This document shows, piece by piece, positions 8,564-16,395 of a DNA stretch of 31,201 nt. Below the pieces are notes generated by a model. It was given only the letters and a program-made list of their open reading frames with translations. It had not been told where the DNA came from and ran no database searches. Every line of letters starts with the position of its first letter. Position 1 is the stretch's first letter. A program made the translations under genes and the position numbers. Source of the DNA: a virus; the IMG/VR virus record IMGVR_UViG_3300044821_000025, positions 1-31,201 of that record; one strand, written 5' to 3'.

Positions 8564-10092
8564 TAGTAACCTACAATAGGACCATAATTAGGTGGTAGAA
8601 TAGGATGCTGTTTCTTCCATGGCCTTTGAATTGCCAAATCCGACAATTGACGTTGTTTCGATGTATATAATCTATCTACAGAAGTCTTGTTCAGCTCCAT
8701 CTGTTTATCGTATCTACTTTTCCAATACATCGCAACATCAGGAACTTGGCCTAATCCTTCTTTAGCAAAACACTTCCAAAGAGTATAGTATCTTACCGTC
8801 CGCCGGTACAAATAATCCGGAAGCTCAGAATAAGGCATACATTCATAAATAGATACAAAACAAGATACCACACACTCAGAAAGAAGATTGGTGTCTTGAT
8901 ATACCGTAGTTGCATCCGATAACACAGGTAAGTTTTCATAAGGAACAGGGTATAACCGTAAAGTACGATAACCTTCAAATTGCCAAGTTGCCCAACGCGG
9001 CCGACTCTGCTGAGTACGATACACAGGACTCAACATCGCAACTTGGGCTTGAGTTAACATATCTACTTTAAATCCTCGATATGTTATCCTAGTAATTTCT
9101 TTCACTTTCTGATCAATCTGGTACGTACCCACTCCTAACTGTATATTTAGCGGAACACGAATCCAAATAAGATTCAAACCAGAAGAAATATCATTATCCC
9201 CTTGTGCTATTAGCCGTACAATAGTAGCATCATCCCACAATCTACCATTTATATCATTAAGATAACGTCTTATGTATGGAACAAGATCCTGTCTTGTTGG
9301 TCCCTGTGTCCTTAGAGTAGAAGTAGGAACATACCTATAATAGCTAAGTAATGTATCGCCTACTTGAGGAATAGCTGCTGGTAAGAATGTAATATTTCCA
9401 CTAGTAAGGATATAATCAAATCCCTGCTTAAGTAATACCCCATTTCTATACAACTCCAAACTACTATAAGGAACTGGTTCATACGCAAGAGTAAAAGTAG
9501 TAGCTACACCATCAGGAACTCCAACTGGTGCTTCTGCATACTGAAAAGCGGGAACAAAGGGACAATTACCAAGTGCTACATAACTTACAGCACAAGTATC
9601 AGCCTTTGTGATTACCTGACCATATGGCACTGGGGTATTATTAGGATTACCACAGTATACTGGAGTTTGCTGATACGCAGCTGTAAATTCAAAGGTCTTA
9701 GCACTTATCTGATTATAATCAATACCAAGCACCTGAAATAGTCCATTTCTATACACAACTGGTTGTGTCTGGGGGTAATATTGAAGTGTGAATTGGTTCC
9801 CGCTAATGGTGGGTTCTTCAAAGTCGTAAAGTACTCCAGGAGTATAAGTAAATAGGCTTGGACCTGTAGAATAGCAACAAACTAAAGTATCCCCAATAGC
9901 GGGCGCTGTAACAAATGTGAAATTAGGAGGAGGGCCAAAAGTATAATCAACCCCTAATATTTGCAATACCCCATTAAGGTAGACCTTGAGATAAGCAGGA
10001 TTCGGGACGGGACCAATAACATGGAAATATTGGTTAACCCCATCAATTACTCCGCCCGGTATCTCATTGTTAACAAAATTAGGGAAGTTCAT
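8563..10092 (-). CDS. Fusion of three beta repeats with a tail adaptor-like domain, 509 aa
   Basis: Residues 18-254 contain three copies of a beta-strand module found in phage structural proteins. Each carries the same core: LKVYLNGVLQILGVDYT (35-51), PVVYRNGLFQVLGIDY (111-126) and LELYRNGVLLKQGFDYI (212-228), followed by a 'ITF-x-PA-x-x-GDTLLxxY' strand. Residues about 262-509 form a different, helical domain (TRQDLVPYIRRYLNDI then ATIVRLIAQGDNDISS) that resembles head-to-tail adaptor proteins, ending in a basic tail. The pairing of surface-type repeats and an adaptor domain in one chain is unusual. The gene sits between another adaptor-like protein (overlap ATGA) and the nozzle (overlap TAATG), which supports a place at the portal-tail junction with the repeats pointing outward. 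Confidence 0.55.
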   Translation of the reverse strand: MNFPNFVNNEIPGGVIDGVNQYFHVIGPVPNPAYLKVYLNGVLQILGVDYTFGPPPNFTFVTAPAIGDTLVCCYSTGPSLFTYTPGVLYDFEEPTISGNQFTLQYYPQTQPVVYRNGLFQVLGIDYNQISAKTFEFTAAYQQTPVYCGNPNNTPVPYGQVITKADTCAVSYVALGNCPFVPAFQYAEAPVGVPDGVATTFTLAYEPVPYSSLELYRNGVLLKQGFDYILTSGNITFLPAAIPQVGDTLLSYYRYVPTSTLRTQGPTRQDLVPYIRRYLNDINGRLWDDATIVRLIAQGDNDISSGLNLIWIRVPLNIQLGVGTYQIDQKVKEITRITYRGFKVDMLTQAQVAMLSPVYRTQQSRPRWATWQFEGYRTLRLYPVPYENLPVLSDATTVYQDTNLLSECVVSCFVSIYECMPYSELPDYLYRRTVRYYTLWKCFAKEGLGQVPDVAMYWKSRYDKQMELNKTSVDRLYTSKQRQLSDLAIQRPWKKQHPILPPNYGPIVGY

Positions 10093-10748
10093 GGTAAGCT
10101 CGGCATCGGAAACTCAAGATCATTAAGTTGCATCATAAGATCTGATTTCATCCTAGAAGCCACATGAGTCTTTAACTGGGATAATTCAGCCTCATAATCC
10201 TGCCAATATTGCTGTGACTTCTGAAATTCCTGCTGTGAATCTAATAGGTCCGCTGTACACCAATTCTCGATTGTACGGTTAAATGGGTCGGGAATTTGGA
10301 GAATTTGAGTATCAGAAGTAAGATTATCTTTAGCCACCTTATAGAATAAGTCAAAAGACAATCCAGCACCAGACTTATAGTGTGGGAAGAAGCTAAGATA
10401 TTGGTAGTTTACAATGTATGCAAACCAAGGCGTTCCATTACTAGCTTCCCAATCAAATCGGTACTTATCCAAGAATCTAGAATCTATAACAGGCACCCAC
10501 CGATTTGTAGCCTTATTGAATATTCTTGTTATCCGCCAGAAACCAGGTATAGTATTATACAAATCATAATATAGCTGACCATTAACAAAGGTGATATTGG
10601 TTGTGGCCTCATAGCATTGCGAATTGAGTAGTATTTCATCATAACCATCCTGTAGAGATTCCAATACACTAGTCTGGTCGAAGTAGATACCTAAAGCATC
10701 ATTCAGATTTTGCTGAATGGTATTTTGCATCTCAAGACGGTTTACCAT
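10089..10748 (-). CDS. Head-tail adaptor-like protein, 219 aa
   Basis: The protein starts MVNRLEMQNTIQQNLNDALG, followed by a 'SVLESLQDGYDEI' helix. This 'helix, xxDxYDEI' layout is seen in adaptor or connector proteins encoded near the nozzle gene in many uncultured podoviruses. The centre is Tyr/Phe/Trp-rich (about 50-140) and the C-terminus is a charged helix (QQYWQDYEAELSQLK). I chose ATG at 10748 because it overlaps the tailspike stop (TGG TAA within GCATGGTAAAC), giving the same coupled arrangement as its neighbours. An in-frame extension upstream to 10841 would overlap the tailspike far more and adds an unlikely hydrophobic cysteine-rich leader. Function by analogy and position; moderate certainty. 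Confidence 0.55.
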   Translation of the reverse strand: MVNRLEMQNTIQQNLNDALGIYFDQTSVLESLQDGYDEILLNSQCYEATTNITFVNGQLYYDLYNTIPGFWRITRIFNKATNRWVPVIDSRFLDKYRFDWEASNGTPWFAYIVNYQYLSFFPHYKSGAGLSFDLFYKVAKDNLTSDTQILQIPDPFNRTIENWCTADLLDSQQEFQKSQQYWQDYEAELSQLKTHVASRMKSDLMMQLNDLEFPMPSLP

Positions 10749-12430
10749 GCAACCACATCCTTTGGGAAGCGGGTCCAGTGATTCGTAGCATAGCAAACAT
10801 AAAAGAATAGTCCATCTAAAGAAATAGAACGAAAAGTACAAGCAGCTGTACTATTAGCAGGAGGAGTAACCCATTGTGGCACATTTCCGCCCGCTAGAGT
10901 CATATTTATGTGCCCGCTAACGGTAAGATCATTCTGCATAGTAATATTACCAGATGGGGCAATACGCATCTTCTCCACACCATTTACATAGAAGATACAA
11001 TCTCCATTAGTAGCAAGAGCTGATAATCCACAAATTCCAATAGTATTATCTGCTGCTACTTCCATCATCCCGATTACTGTGCCACCAGTATCCTTTCCTG
11101 CATAAGCCTGATTGTTTGGTACCAATAAGGAATTGGAGAAATCAGTTTGAAGTGCTGTTGGGCCTACGAAATGATTCCCAAATACATTCATCATTACATA
11201 GGTACTGTTAGCGGGCACGGATATAGTAGAACCAGAATTCTCTTCCATAATAACATTACTATAGAAGTTAACTCCCGCTGAGAACCTAATTGATTGCTGT
11301 GTACCTAGATTGATCCAGCAATTACTAATTGTACCTGGAGAGCCTGTTGTATCAATAAGATACTGAGAAATAGCACCATTATCCCTAACCTTTATATGGT
11401 TATGCTTCATTCCCCCATTAGTCTCAAACATCATTAGACTAAAGTTAAGGGCAGGTAAATCAGTATCTATATTAGAATATTCTAAGGAACCATATATATC
11501 AGCTAGTTGTGGATATCCCTCAATATGGCCCGTAAACATGAATCTGGTATTGGCACCCTTGAGTAATAGTGCATAGAAATATACAACATTAGTACTTGTA
11601 AGGTAGATATGATTACAAGTTACATCTACAGTTCCATCAAGCGTAAGAGCTGCATTGCGGGCACCAAATAGCGCATTCGATGAGCCTGAAAAAGAAATCT
11701 GACTAACCGAAGTTGTACCACCATACATTGTACGATAAGCAGAAGTAACAGAGTAGATATTTGTAGCAGTAATAACTACTGGTGCATCGGCCTGTACAAT
11801 TAGGGTATCATAATTCTGTAACTCTGCACCAAAATTGTATAATCCTATTGTTCCCCTACCTCCATTAGCGGTCGCATCCGATCCTAAATACACATAAACA
11901 TCTAACATCCTAATATACTGGGATAGATTTGTAGTAGTTCTACCTTCTAGTACACCGATCTTATTAGGTGTATTGATCCCAGAGTAGAACTTAAGATGTT
12001 CTAAAGTTACATTGAAACTACCTGAAAGATCTACACAAGCCCTAACCCCAGTATCACAATAGATTGCGGACCCATTAGAATTTTCTCCCTCTATTGTTAG
12101 TCCCGCTTTCTGGGTTATGTTCAAACCAGCTGTTATTCTGCATCCGCTAACGCTACGATTGACAAATACCTTAGATACCCCAGAATCTATAGCCCGCTGG
12201 ATCGCTGTAGTATCATCTGTAGTTCCATCACAAACTGCCCCAAAATCCATAATGGAAACGTGTTCATTCAGCTTATCCCTTACATTACGGGTAACGGCAT
12301 TATTGTGGTCATTTGTATATGGAACTAGATCCGCATTCTGGTGCTTAATCTGTTTGCGAGCATCAATCTGCTGCTGACCAAAACCTAATAATGTGAAGAT
12401 ACAAAGTATTAGAACAGGTCTCTTTTCCAT
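10742..12430 (-). CDS. Tailspike-like pectate-lyase-fold protein with N-terminal signal peptide, 562 aa
   Basis: Residues 58-82 (VSIMDFGAVCDGTTDDT then AIQRAID) are the signature start of the pectate-lyase-3 right-handed beta-helix fold found in phage tailspikes that bind or cut polysaccharide. Residues about 90-430 are repeating short beta strands (ITQKAGLTIEGEN, GNHFVGPT) of the helix. The C-terminal 60 residues (NSTAACTFRSISLDGLFFYV) resemble a small fibre tip. Unusually the N-terminus MEKRPVLILCIFTLLGFGQQ is a Sec signal peptide (basic n-region, 14-residue hydrophobic core), where a tailspike would normally have a virion-binding domain. It overlaps the methyltransferase by 22 bases (ribosome site AGGAAGAG). 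It may be an exported depolymerase rather than, or as well as, a virion part. Catalytic residues are not identifiable by eye. Confidence 0.6.
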   Translation of the reverse strand: MEKRPVLILCIFTLLGFGQQQIDARKQIKHQNADLVPYTNDHNNAVTRNVRDKLNEHVSIMDFGAVCDGTTDDTTAIQRAIDSGVSKVFVNRSVSGCRITAGLNITQKAGLTIEGENSNGSAIYCDTGVRACVDLSGSFNVTLEHLKFYSGINTPNKIGVLEGRTTTNLSQYIRMLDVYVYLGSDATANGGRGTIGLYNFGAELQNYDTLIVQADAPVVITATNIYSVTSAYRTMYGGTTSVSQISFSGSSNALFGARNAALTLDGTVDVTCNHIYLTSTNVVYFYALLLKGANTRFMFTGHIEGYPQLADIYGSLEYSNIDTDLPALNFSLMMFETNGGMKHNHIKVRDNGAISQYLIDTTGSPGTISNCWINLGTQQSIRFSAGVNFYSNVIMEENSGSTISVPANSTYVMMNVFGNHFVGPTALQTDFSNSLLVPNNQAYAGKDTGGTVIGMMEVAADNTIGICGLSALATNGDCIFYVNGVEKMRIAPSGNITMQNDLTVSGHINMTLAGGNVPQWVTPPANSTAACTFRSISLDGLFFYVCYATNHWTRFPKDVVAW

Positions 12431-12927
12431 ATCTCTTCCTGTGATAGTGGTCTCTTTCCTTTTACTGCCCGCACAATGGTGTTATAATCTTCTTTAACCT
12501 CGGGCATCGACTTTACATCTTTAAATCCCAGTTGTACAAGTAAATGCTCAAAATGAGGAGTATACATCAACGAAATATGGGTATCAGCGGGATATAGTTG
12601 TCTTCCATATATCGTAGCGGCCCAAAATTCTCTCATTCCCTTCTTGTTATCAATGAAGTTCTGTGCACACTTCACAAATTCAGGATAAGCAACATACAGA
12701 ACACCACTGTCTGTCATTACACGCCAAATCTCAAGTAAAATATTGGGATGTAACCTCTTAGGCAGGTGCTCTATTACATGGAAGAAATAAACTTTTTCTA
12801 CAGAATCGTCTGGAAACGGAAGAGGCTTTGTGAAATCTGCCAGGACGTCGGGTTTGACAGACTTCTCGATATCTAAATTTATAGCATTAGGCATTTTGTT
12901 AACGCCACAGCCAAGATTCAGAATCAT
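12409..12927 (-). CDS. SAM-dependent class I methyltransferase, 172 aa
   Basis: Motif I is MILNLGCGVNK at the very N-terminus (LNLGCG residues 3-8, the S-adenosylmethionine-binding loop), with an acidic residue after strand 2 in INLDIEKS. The FFHVIEHLP segment near residue 50 is the usual 'H-x-x-E-H' of methyltransferase-11-like domains. Length 172 is short but complete for a stand-alone core fold. The substrate cannot be read from the sequence. It overlaps the glycosyltransferase upstream by ATGA and the tailspike downstream, so its target is probably a surface glycan or a virion glycan rather than DNA, because no DNA-target recognition region is present. That substrate idea is inference. 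Confidence 0.7.
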   Translation of the reverse strand: MILNLGCGVNKMPNAINLDIEKSVKPDVLADFTKPLPFPDDSVEKVYFFHVIEHLPKRLHPNILLEIWRVMTDSGVLYVAYPEFVKCAQNFIDNKKGMREFWAATIYGRQLYPADTHISLMYTPHFEHLLVQLGFKDVKSMPEVKEDYNTIVRAVKGKRPLSQEEIWKRDLF

Positions 12928-13691
12928 TTGAAAGCCTCTTCCATCTCCTTTGCGTAATCATGTCCCCTGTCTCCGTCTACTGGATTGGGGTTCATCATTG
13001 CCGCAAGTTCGGGAAATCCTTCTTCAAACTGTTTCTTTAGAAGAGCAGCATTCTTATCACAAACAATTAGCGGGTCCAGAATATGACCAGTAGGAACTCC
13101 AGGGTGCATATAGATGGAAATATTACGGCGTCCGTAATGCCTCTGTAACTTCATGCAACAATATACATCTTCTGTACAATTTGGCATTGTAACGAAATAA
13201 GGCGGCTCGACGTCCTTAAATATACTAACCTTAAAGAGGGCTGTAGCATTCCCAATCGCATCAAGCCTTACCAATCCTTTTTCATCCACGTAATGTGCCC
13301 AATCATCGAAATATTCCAGCCCAGAAGGTAGCGGGCCATTAGAGGTAAATAACTTGTCCAGCGGATCAATGAAGGACATATTGTGATAAGGATAGCCGCG
13401 AATAATAGTGTTGGCCATGATGATGTCTTTGTCAGCTTCCTTCAGTGCACGATATGTGGAGGGTGACAGGATCATATCATCATCAATAAAATATATGTAA
13501 TCAGCTTCATTCCTAAGGGCATGAACTACTGCTGTATTACGCATATTGTCGATTGAAGTTCGGATGGGGTTATACAGCATGAAAGTATCATCTGTATCTC
13601 TCCCCATCCTAAACCATTCTTGACAATGGGAGGAATATGCCTGTCCTTTTACTTCAGTTAGGGTATTCACTCCTACAAGTGTTTTACTCAT
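12924..13691 (-). CDS. GT-A type glycosyltransferase, 255 aa
   Basis: A GT-A-like fold is indicated by the DxD-type metal/nucleotide-sugar site FIDDDMILSP (residues 69-78, with three aspartates) at the end of a strand. It follows a typical helix-strand start (TSIDNMRNTAVVHALRNEADYI) as in family 2-like enzymes. Further conserved-looking elements are an acid-bearing CTEDVYCCMKL helix near residue 170 and a His near GHILDP. It lacks a transmembrane segment, so it is a cytoplasmic enzyme. The acceptor is unknown. Its position next to a methyltransferase and a tailspike suggests it decorates a virion or cell-surface sugar. Ribosome site GGGAGGAAT precedes the start. Confidence 0.65.
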   Translation of the reverse strand: MSKTLVGVNTLTEVKGQAYSSHCQEWFRMGRDTDDTFMLYNPIRTSIDNMRNTAVVHALRNEADYIYFIDDDMILSPSTYRALKEADKDIIMANTIIRGYPYHNMSFIDPLDKLFTSNGPLPSGLEYFDDWAHYVDEKGLVRLDAIGNATALFKVSIFKDVEPPYFVTMPNCTEDVYCCMKLQRHYGRRNISIYMHPGVPTGHILDPLIVCDKNAALLKKQFEEGFPELAAMMNPNPVDGDRGHDYAKEMEEAFK

Positions 13692-13711
13692 ATTCCTCCC
13701 ATTCTTACATT

Positions 13712-14086
13712 TTACGCAGTTGGTGGAGCAGGCGGAGTAACAACAATCCCAGCACTTTTTGTAACTAAAGCCTTACTCGCAGACTGAACTGCATCCAAAG
13801 CAGCCTGATCTGAAGGAGATAGAACTCCAGGAGAATTCTGGAAATCGGTAATCAGCTTATCCAAAGCTGCAATTCCAGTAACAATAGCATCCAGCGTAGC
13901 GGAAATAGCGGAAAGATCCGCCCTTTGCCCAACGGCCCAGTCTGTAATCTGTGACATGAAATCTTGTTCCTTTTTGATATTCTCTGTTAACAAGTCCAAT
14001 AGTTTGGAAAATCCAGTCCGGTTAGTGATTAGATCTTCTAAAGCCCTAGCAATTTGTGTGAACTCATAGCTTATTTCCGACTTCAT
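13712..14086 (-). CDS. Small coiled-coil structural protein, 124 aa
   Basis: The sequence QRADLSAISATLDAIVTGIA then ALDKLITDFQNSPGVLSPSD is an Ala/Leu/Ile-rich helical repeat with a loop and a Ser-Pro-x-Asp-Gln-Ala-Ala-Leu helix, a pattern I know from small coiled-coil proteins of phage structural regions. The C-terminus is a short Thr/Pro-rich tail (VVTPPAPPT). No membrane segment, so it is not a holin. It overlaps the previous gene by 23 bases. The start ATG is preceded by GGAGG at the right distance. The function is not established. It could be a small virion or assembly factor. Confidence 0.5.
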   Translation of the reverse strand: MKSEISYEFTQIARALEDLITNRTGFSKLLDLLTENIKKEQDFMSQITDWAVGQRADLSAISATLDAIVTGIAALDKLITDFQNSPGVLSPSDQAALDAVQSASKALVTKSAGIVVTPPAPPTA

Positions 14087-14312
14087 TCGCCTCCCCTTCT
14101 TTTACCCCTCTAGCGAAGGCTTCTTTCTTTGTTATTTCAACTAGAGCATCCATCTTAGAATTAGTATTCTTTTCCAAACTTACCATTGCATCCTTAACTC
14201 TTGCTAGATGATCCTGATTTCTCTTTGCCAAGATATTATTAAGGATGCCAAGTATCGCTGCAATTGTAGATCCAGTAGCCGATATTAAAGAAACAATTAC
14301 AGCATCACTCAT
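14064..14312 (-). CDS. Small single-TM protein with coiled-coil tail, 82 aa
   Basis: Residues about 3-30 (VIVSLISATGSTIAAILGI) form one hydrophobic membrane segment, followed by a charged amphipathic region (about 35-80; AKRNQDHLARVKDAMVSL) likely to be a cytoplasmic coiled coil. This arrangement is found in small holin-like or spanin-like proteins, but sequence alone does not discriminate. It starts within an ATGA overlap with the upstream TM protein and overlaps the downstream coiled-coil gene by 23 bases, so three small helical proteins are translated as a coupled set. No endolysin is seen beside them, which weakens a lysis cassette reading. Confidence 0.45.
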   Translation of the reverse strand: MSDAVIVSLISATGSTIAAILGILNNILAKRNQDHLARVKDAMVSLEKNTNSKMDALVEITKKEAFARGVKEGEANEVGNKL

Positions 14313-14683
14313 TTGTGCCTATTCTCTAAAAAGTTATCCACAACATAGTTATCAACCAAGCAAGGTTTTGCTCGCAATTCGATGGTCAATTCCTTGATAG
14401 AAGCTGCAAGATCAATCCTTGTACGTTCTGCTTCTTCAATAATCTTCCTAAGCTCCTGATTACTAGTTGCTGCTGTGGTCATAGCTGCTGTTACAGTTTC
14501 AGCCATTTTAAGGAGTGCTTCATCCTTAATCCTGGTCTGTTTCCAAAGTGCAACAATACCTAGACCTAGCATCCCTATTACACCCACATCTTTACTGGAA
14601 CCGATAATATTTACAGCATCTCCAGCTGCTTCAAGTAAGAACATTTGTGTTAGAAAGGGGATAATCCCCATAATTATCCCCAT
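14309..14683 (-). CDS. Small membrane protein with coiled coil, 124 aa (holin- or spanin-like?)
   Basis: Two hydrophobic stretches at the N-terminus (GIIMGIIPFLTQMFLL, residues 2-17; GVIGMLGLGIVALW, about 33-46) are followed by a long charged helix from about 50 to 110 (ETVTAAMTTAATSNQELRKI) and a mostly polar C-terminus. Holin/XhlA-like or membrane-anchored assembly roles are possible. It lies directly after the capsid-decoration gene (9-base gap, ribosome site AAAGGA) and forms an ATGA overlap with the next small TM protein. Two start codons in tandem (ATG at residues 1 and 5) might give two products, a feature known in some holin/antiholin pairs, but that is speculation here. Confidence 0.4.
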   Translation of the reverse strand: MGIIMGIIPFLTQMFLLEAAGDAVNIIGSSKDVGVIGMLGLGIVALWKQTRIKDEALLKMAETVTAAMTTAATSNQELRKIIEEAERTRIDLAASIKELTIELRAKPCLVDNYVVDNFLENRHK

Positions 14684-14692
14684 CCAATTCCT

Positions 14693-15241
14693 TTACATGG
14701 AGCGTACAAATACTTTCGCGTAGACGCCAATTCCTGAGACAGCAGACCATGTTCCATAAATTCCAGTGCCCACACTTGCAGTAAGCGTAGCACCAGAAGC
14801 TAGGGAAGTTTGGGAAGGCATTGCAAAGTTAGCAATCCACGGATAAAGTGAATCACTATTTGCAGTTCCCGCTGTTGACCTGGACAATCCACCGTTAACC
14901 GATTCCGCCTGCAAAATATCCCCAACAGCAATAGCGGGATAAGATACATACGAAATGGTAGAAGCGGAGCGTGTCATCAATGTAATCTTTGCATTGAGAA
15001 CAAGCCCATAAGCGATAATATCATCAACAGCCCCTGCAGAAATACTTCGTGGTGCAATTCCTGCAAAAAGTCCAGCCTGTTGATTTGCCGCAGCGGTCGC
15101 AATGTTTACAACATCAACTCCATCATTGGTATTGTTAGCATTAAAAGATGCAACAGCCCCAGCGGGAATTGCTACTGTATCCGCATTGCGGACCGTAATT
15201 AGTAGCTGATTTGCTTTCGCGCCTAGAGTCGGTGATCGCAT
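14693..15241 (-). CDS. Capsid decoration-like protein, 182 aa
   Basis: A beta-rich protein of the kind encoded directly after the major capsid gene: NQLLITVRNADTVAIPAG, with VGDILQAESVNGGLSRS later, ends in a short strand. The composition (Ala, Ser, Thr, Val, Ile; few charges) and position suggest a decoration or head-stabilising protein that caps the capsid surface. I do not recognise the exact family. It has an excellent ribosome site (TAGGAGAAAATA before ATG), consistent with high expression. The 50 bases before it, after the capsid stop, hold only a weak 4-bp inverted repeat (GTCC-GGAC) and no strong terminator. Confidence 0.5.
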   Translation of the reverse strand: MRSPTLGAKANQLLITVRNADTVAIPAGAVASFNANNTNDGVDVVNIATAAANQQAGLFAGIAPRSISAGAVDDIIAYGLVLNAKITLMTRSASTISYVSYPAIAVGDILQAESVNGGLSRSTAGTANSDSLYPWIANFAMPSQTSLASGATLTASVGTGIYGTWSAVSGIGVYAKVFVRSM

Positions 15242-15291
15242 TATTTTCTCCTAAACTTAAAGTATTCTCACCTATTAAAGTCCCTAAGGAC

Positions 15292-16383
15292 CTAGATGTA
15301 CCAAGTCAAAGTGCGAGGGAGATTAAACCAAACACCTTGCTTCCTGCGGTTAGATACGCAAACATTTCCCATCCACAGGATATGAGCAACTCTGGCATCC
15401 TGATTTACGGGCTTCATGAATGGAGTAGCAACGAAATTGGTCTGATCGTCATACTTAACTGAGATGAACTTTGTATTCAAGAAATACATTGTTCCCACAC
15501 CAGTATTCGGAGTCAGGGTTCCATTCATAACATCGGGAACAAATTCGTCCCAGGTAAGAATGGCACGGCGGAATTTAATATTCTCAAAGGGGAACTTATC
15601 GTCAGAATCTGATTGGCGACGGTATACCTGATAATACGCAGTGTTCACAATCTGGTAAGTATACTGATCACACAGAATAAAATCGGGCGGACCACCAGGG
15701 CCCTTTGAACAGGAATTGTAGACCTTATCCATTTCCAGTAGAAAATCACTGGCTTTAGAAGCGGTAGACAAGGCAGTCTGGAGATACTGATTCTGCCACC
15801 AAGAATAACTATTTTGGTTGATACTACCAACCATTGTACTTGAAGTAGGATCAGATTTTACAAGCATTGGAAGTGGTTCTACACCCAATGCTCCATTAAA
15901 TGGCGAAGAATCATTTGTGGTAAGAGATGCACCACCACTTGCAAGACTTCCTTGTAGGCAAGCCTTTGCGAATCGTTCTTTAATCCCAAGTTCAGCCTGC
16001 ATGATCTTGGCTTTCAGAAGATCAATAATCCGATCGGTGGCGGAATTCTGTCTTTCTTCCTTACGAGAGATCGCAACGGGAACTGCAAGTTGGCGCCAAT
16101 CGAAGAAAGCAGAAGTAATTCCATCTGTCGGATCAGTATTAAGAGTATCGTACCCTTCGTACCAATCCGCAGTTCCAAGAGCGTACATTAGCGGGATCTG
16201 AATGGCAACTCCACCATCCAAACCTACATACATTCCATTTTCCTGTATGCGATAAAAGAACGCATTGGACTTAGAAATGTTATCCGTTAGGGTACGCTGA
16301 TAATTAAAGAGCGAAGTAGACAGAATAGCATCATAATTAATGGTATTCTGACTAGGCGCTGATGCTGAACCGTATGTACTCAT
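15292..16383 (-). CDS. Major capsid protein, 363 aa
   Basis: Protein of the size and shape of HK97-fold capsid proteins of podoviruses. The opening is a flexible polar arm (about 1-30), followed by a long helical/beta region, with phrases such as RIQENGMYVGLDGGVAIQIP, KIMQAELGIKERFAKACLQG (spine helix) and DQYTYQIVNTAYYQVYRR. It ends in beta strands (HILWMGNVCVSN then RRKQGVWFNLPRTLTW). It follows the scaffold and precedes the decoration gene, the standard order. No protease gene and no obvious cleavable delta domain are seen; a separate scaffold is present. Start is 12 bases after the scaffold stop. Identification rests on context and overall pattern. Confidence 0.75.
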   Translation of the reverse strand: MSTYGSASAPSQNTINYDAILSTSLFNYQRTLTDNISKSNAFFYRIQENGMYVGLDGGVAIQIPLMYALGTADWYEGYDTLNTDPTDGITSAFFDWRQLAVPVAISRKEERQNSATDRIIDLLKAKIMQAELGIKERFAKACLQGSLASGGASLTTNDSSPFNGALGVEPLPMLVKSDPTSSTMVGSINQNSYSWWQNQYLQTALSTASKASDFLLEMDKVYNSCSKGPGGPPDFILCDQYTYQIVNTAYYQVYRRQSDSDDKFPFENIKFRRAILTWDEFVPDVMNGTLTPNTGVGTMYFLNTKFISVKYDDQTNFVATPFMKPVNQDARVAHILWMGNVCVSNRRKQGVWFNLPRTLTWYI

Positions 16384-16395
16384 TTAAACTCCCAT

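Noticed and set aside
13712-14683. Complete lysis cassette
   Set aside because: The TM proteins are suggestive, but there is no endolysin (no lysozyme, amidase or peptidase motif) near them or elsewhere in the window.
15242-15291. Terminator after the major capsid gene
   Set aside because: The only inverted repeat is GTCC-TTAG-GGAC with four pairs and no T-run, too weak to call.
15818-16201. Plus-strand frame of 127 aa within the capsid gene
   Set aside because: Antisense to the major capsid protein, Ser/Arg-rich, no ribosome site; a shadow.
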